From Fasciola hepatica (taxonomy: Eukaryota > Platyhelminthes > Trematoda > Plagiorchiida > Fasciolidae): 64,000 bases of DNA. Made by a program: the position numbers and the translations under genes. The stretch lies in contig CANUEZ040000001.1 of the NCBI GenBank assembly GCA_948099385.1, positions 1,004,501 to 1,068,500 on the forward strand, read 5' to 3'. A model generated the notes under the pieces. It had not been told where the DNA came from. It made no database searches and saw nothing but the letters and a program-made list of their open reading frames with translations. Of this stretch, positions 61,679 to 64,000 are shown one piece after another (within the stretch, counting starts at the first letter, position 1; each line of letters begins with the position of its first letter).

Positions 61679-62376
61679 GTAAGAATCTTCCTTCTGCTCG
61701 CATAGCTGTTTCTTGTAATGCTCGGTACGGATACTACACCGAATAGCGGACCAGGGTGTGACAGCTAACCGGTGGTTTTGTGGTACGACTGTGTCATTCA
61801 CAGAACAAACAAATCAGAACAAAGCTGTCCATTGAAGAGGTGACGGAGGATATAAAACTAGTGACTTTGAACCTAGAGACCGGGCACAATAAGCCTGTTT
61901 ATCCAATAGATATTCCGTTTTCTTCTTTCCTATAGCCCATGTTTAACCATATGGGTGAGACATTTGAAAGTTCGGTTAGTATTTTAGTGGAAGGGAACAG
62001 AAAGAATCTTGGAAGTTAGCGAGGATGCACAGACTTCTTTTATCAGAAGATTTTTTACCTTCAATCCATTCACGCTATAGCAATATTTGCATGCGTTTCC
62101 TACGATAGGCACACTTTCATATTCAGTGTCTTTTTAGATGTTTAGTTTTGTTTCTGCTAAAAACTAGTGCAGTTGTTTAGGTTTCATGAATCTTTCACTT
62201 ATTGGTGATGGCTAACTCTTGAACTAGGGTGCAACACTCTTTAATTACAGCACAAGACTCTTAAATCACCGAAATTACTGCGAAATCCACCTAAGACTCC
62301 TGTAGTCATATAAGGACATGTGATGAACAAGATAACTACGCGGTGTTGCATTTCTGTTATTCTATCTTTGTTGCAG

Positions 62377-62569
62377 CTCGGAGCGCACTGAGCAACGTGT
62401 TTCCCAATTTGTAAGCCAATGGTTGATCGGTATGGATATTGAGCCGGGACCTCGAAAACCAGACGGAAGTAGAACGCTCGATATGAGTGGTATGGCACTG
62501 TATCTGGATGGCAGGACAGAATTTCCCCGGAGGCACACGACCGGTTTCGCAGTTATTGCCGCTCATCAG
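62377..62569 (+). CDS. Unidentified gene, exon F (right copy, alternative 3' part)
   Basis: The acceptor 'ctatctttgttgcag' opens the same frame as the left copy ('SERTEQRVSQFVSQWLIGMD'). At the duplication boundary (62475) it changes to 'LDMSGMALYLDGRTEFPRRH' and 'TTGFAVIAAHQ', ending at a 'gtatgc' donor. The exon is 193 nt: 1 nt plus 64 codons, phase 0. It stays open past the breakpoint without a stop, but the left version reads more like ordinary protein and has the stronger donor. One of the two is probably the original exon and the other a chance extension. Confidence 0.5.
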
Positions 62570-63211
62570 GTATGCGTACCCGGTACTCTTCCGCCCAATC
62601 ATCCTTATACTTGAGCACTCCACAGTTGGTTTACAGCTGGAATCTTATTTGAATCGAATGGAGCGTGCATGGACGGGGAGTCTATTTTTAGAATCACCGT
62701 GTGAGTGAGAATCATAGAAAAACGGTAGTAACGTTAGCACAGTGGAAGTGGGCAGAGTACCCGGTCGTGAACTGGTAACTGCTAAGTGGAGGCCATCGGT
62801 GAGACTGATAGCTTTGTGTCCAGAATGGATAATGAAGAAGAGAAGACCCTGTCACAGGCATGATTACAATATCTAGTATTCGGACCAATTTTAGCCTTGT
62901 ACAGAATAAGAATTCTACTACGTGTGAAGAAACGTCATGATGAAAATAAGAACCGTGAACCAAGGCGATCGTGTTCTCACTTTCCGTTGAATCAAGATGA
63001 CTGATCGACGTGCGTTTGTGCAGTTAGAGTGTGTATTCCGTTTGTTGGTTATTAGAGCGTTCTTTCGATTTCCCTCCCGTGTAGGTCCACTCGCTGTCTT
63101 TTTAATATAGACATACTTCCTAATTCAACGTGCAACATGGTGAGAAAGGCAGTCGACAATGGGGCTTCCTCTACTGTTTACGCTGTACGATGATGATGAT
63201 GTCGTTCATTC
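62570..63211. other. No gene recognised
   Basis: Short open frames only (62712-62963 minus). A GATGATGATGATG run lies just before the LINE junction near 63.2 kb. Confidence 0.5.
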
Positions 63212-64000
63212 TGGTCCACGTCTGTAGACAATGATCACGCTCTTGTCCGCGCGCGTTTCAGCTTGCGCCTCGTTTATGGCTGAAGCAAAGCCAAGGCGAA
63301 CCGTCACCCGAACCTGTCACTGGACGATAAACAATTATCTGCTTTCCGACAAGAAATTTTCCACCGAATTATCAATACAGTGAAATACCCAGGATCCAGA
63401 ACAGCGATGGACTGAGATCAAAAACAGGCTCTACGTGCGGCTGCTGATGCTACTCAAGGTCCAACAACTAGACATACACAGAAACGATGGATTTCTGCAT
63501 CCTCAGTTGCACTGGTAAATGTGCGCAAAACGACTCCTCCGGATTCCAGATACGATGAGGCATGGAGTTGCCTTAAAAGCCAACTGATTCGGAGCCTGAG
63601 AGATGACCATGAGCAGTGGTGGATTGCCAAGTGTAGGGAGATGGAAAAAGCTGCGAAGATTAGTAACAGCCACAACCTTTTCCGTCTGATTAGACAAACC
63701 GGTCCACGTAAACCAGGCGTTAGCGAATCGATCAAAGAAGCGAACAGCTCACTGATTCAAACTCAGGAGCATCGTCTAATTCGCTGGGCGGAGCGTTTCG
63801 AGATGCAGTTTAATTGGCCTCTATCCTCTTCAAGTTTGAACACTAGCGCAATAGGTACAGCTCTTGCTGTAGATACTAGTCCTCCGTCAGAAACGGAGTT
63901 TCTTCGTGAGATAAAATATTTTAAACAACATAAGGCTGTCGGACCGGATGGCTCACCTCTGTCTACTTTCAAAGACTGTGGCCAGCACTTTTAATGGAGT
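63212..64000 (+). mobile_element. RTE-like LINE, 5'-truncated, running off the window
   Basis: Starts abruptly in the last part of the endonuclease ('DNDHALVRARFSLRL' equivalent) and is almost identical to 49173-49880. The linker frame 63521-63994 has 'HNLFRLIRQTGPRKPGV'. Unlike the 49-kb copy it continues into reverse transcriptase: 'REIKYFKQHKAVGPDGSPLS' and 'TFKDCGQHF', where an early stop follows. This copy therefore shows what was deleted from the other. The 3' part lies beyond the window. Confidence 0.85.

Larger units (their letters stand above)
56952..62475. repeat. Right arm of the 5.5-kb inverted duplication
   Basis: Reverse complement of 33168-38653. Differences from the left arm are mostly single bases. 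Examples are exon B residue changes W/R and H/Y, one V/I change in the antisense frame at 61.1 kb, and a locally altered segment near 59.24 kb. The LINE 3' end at its inner edge is continuous with a longer LINE to its left (55.15 kb). The outer edge lies inside exon F at 62475. Confidence 0.92.

Noticed and set aside
33168..62475. Inverted repeat as a plain assembly artefact
   Set aside because: The arms differ at many scattered positions, including non-synonymous and splice-site changes, and the spacer holds distinct sequence. I kept long-read confirmation as the decisive test.

Overview
The window looks like intron-rich, transposon-packed DNA from an animal, most probably a digenean trematode (flatworm). 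I infer this from the repeat families: RTE-like LINEs ending in a 'SETWPLR'-type C-terminus, CR1/Perere-like LINEs, a CsRn1-like Ty3/gypsy gag, a Penelope-like element with a GIY-YIG nuclease, and a Tc1-type transposase relic. There are no operons, ribosome binding sites or bacterial-type genes. Coding signals of likely host origin are split by introns with GT..AG borders. The species cannot be named from the sequence alone.

Layout. 1-20 kb: a CR1-like LINE relic (2.5-4.4 kb, minus), three fold-back (inverted-repeat) elements (4.4-5.3, 8.2-10.7 and 12.5-13.6 kb), a nearly full-length RTE-like LINE (13.6-16.5 kb, minus), a 25-bp perfect hairpin at 17.2 kb and further CR1-like fragments. 20-33 kb: an RTE-like LINE (20.2-21.6 kb, plus), a long stretch with nothing recognised, a CsRn1-like gag fragment (26.2-26.9 kb) abutting a minus-strand LINE (26.9-29.6 kb) that carries a 419-bp insertion with terminal inverted repeats, and a second minus-strand LINE head-to-tail with it (29.6-31.3 kb).

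33-62.5 kb: the main structure is an inverted duplication. Arms of about 5.5 kb (33168-38653 and 56952-62475) flank an 18.3-kb spacer. Each arm carries the same multi-exon gene fragment reading outward from the spacer, plus a LINE 3' end at its inner edge. Splice sites and reading phases agree for exon pair A-B and for exon run D-E-F; I could not identify the protein. The spacer holds a plus-strand RTE-like LINE (39-42.2 kb), the Tc1 relic (44.6-45.1 kb), a partly tandem Penelope-like element (45.6-47.2 kb), an internally deleted LINE (47.6-50.2 kb), a LINE C-terminal fragment (52 kb), an exon of a canonical poly(A) polymerase (53866-54168, minus) and another LINE (55.15-57.65 kb). The window ends inside a LINE copy (63.2 kb onward) almost identical to the one at 49.2-49.9 kb.

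No complete, intact gene is visible, and no retroelement here looks able to move on its own: every LINE copy whose catalytic core lies in the window is frameshifted, mutated in its YADD box or deleted. The most useful points are the inverted duplication with two in-frame outcomes at its breakpoint, the orphan poly(A) polymerase exon, the 419-bp TIR insertion, and the internally deleted LINE derivatives.
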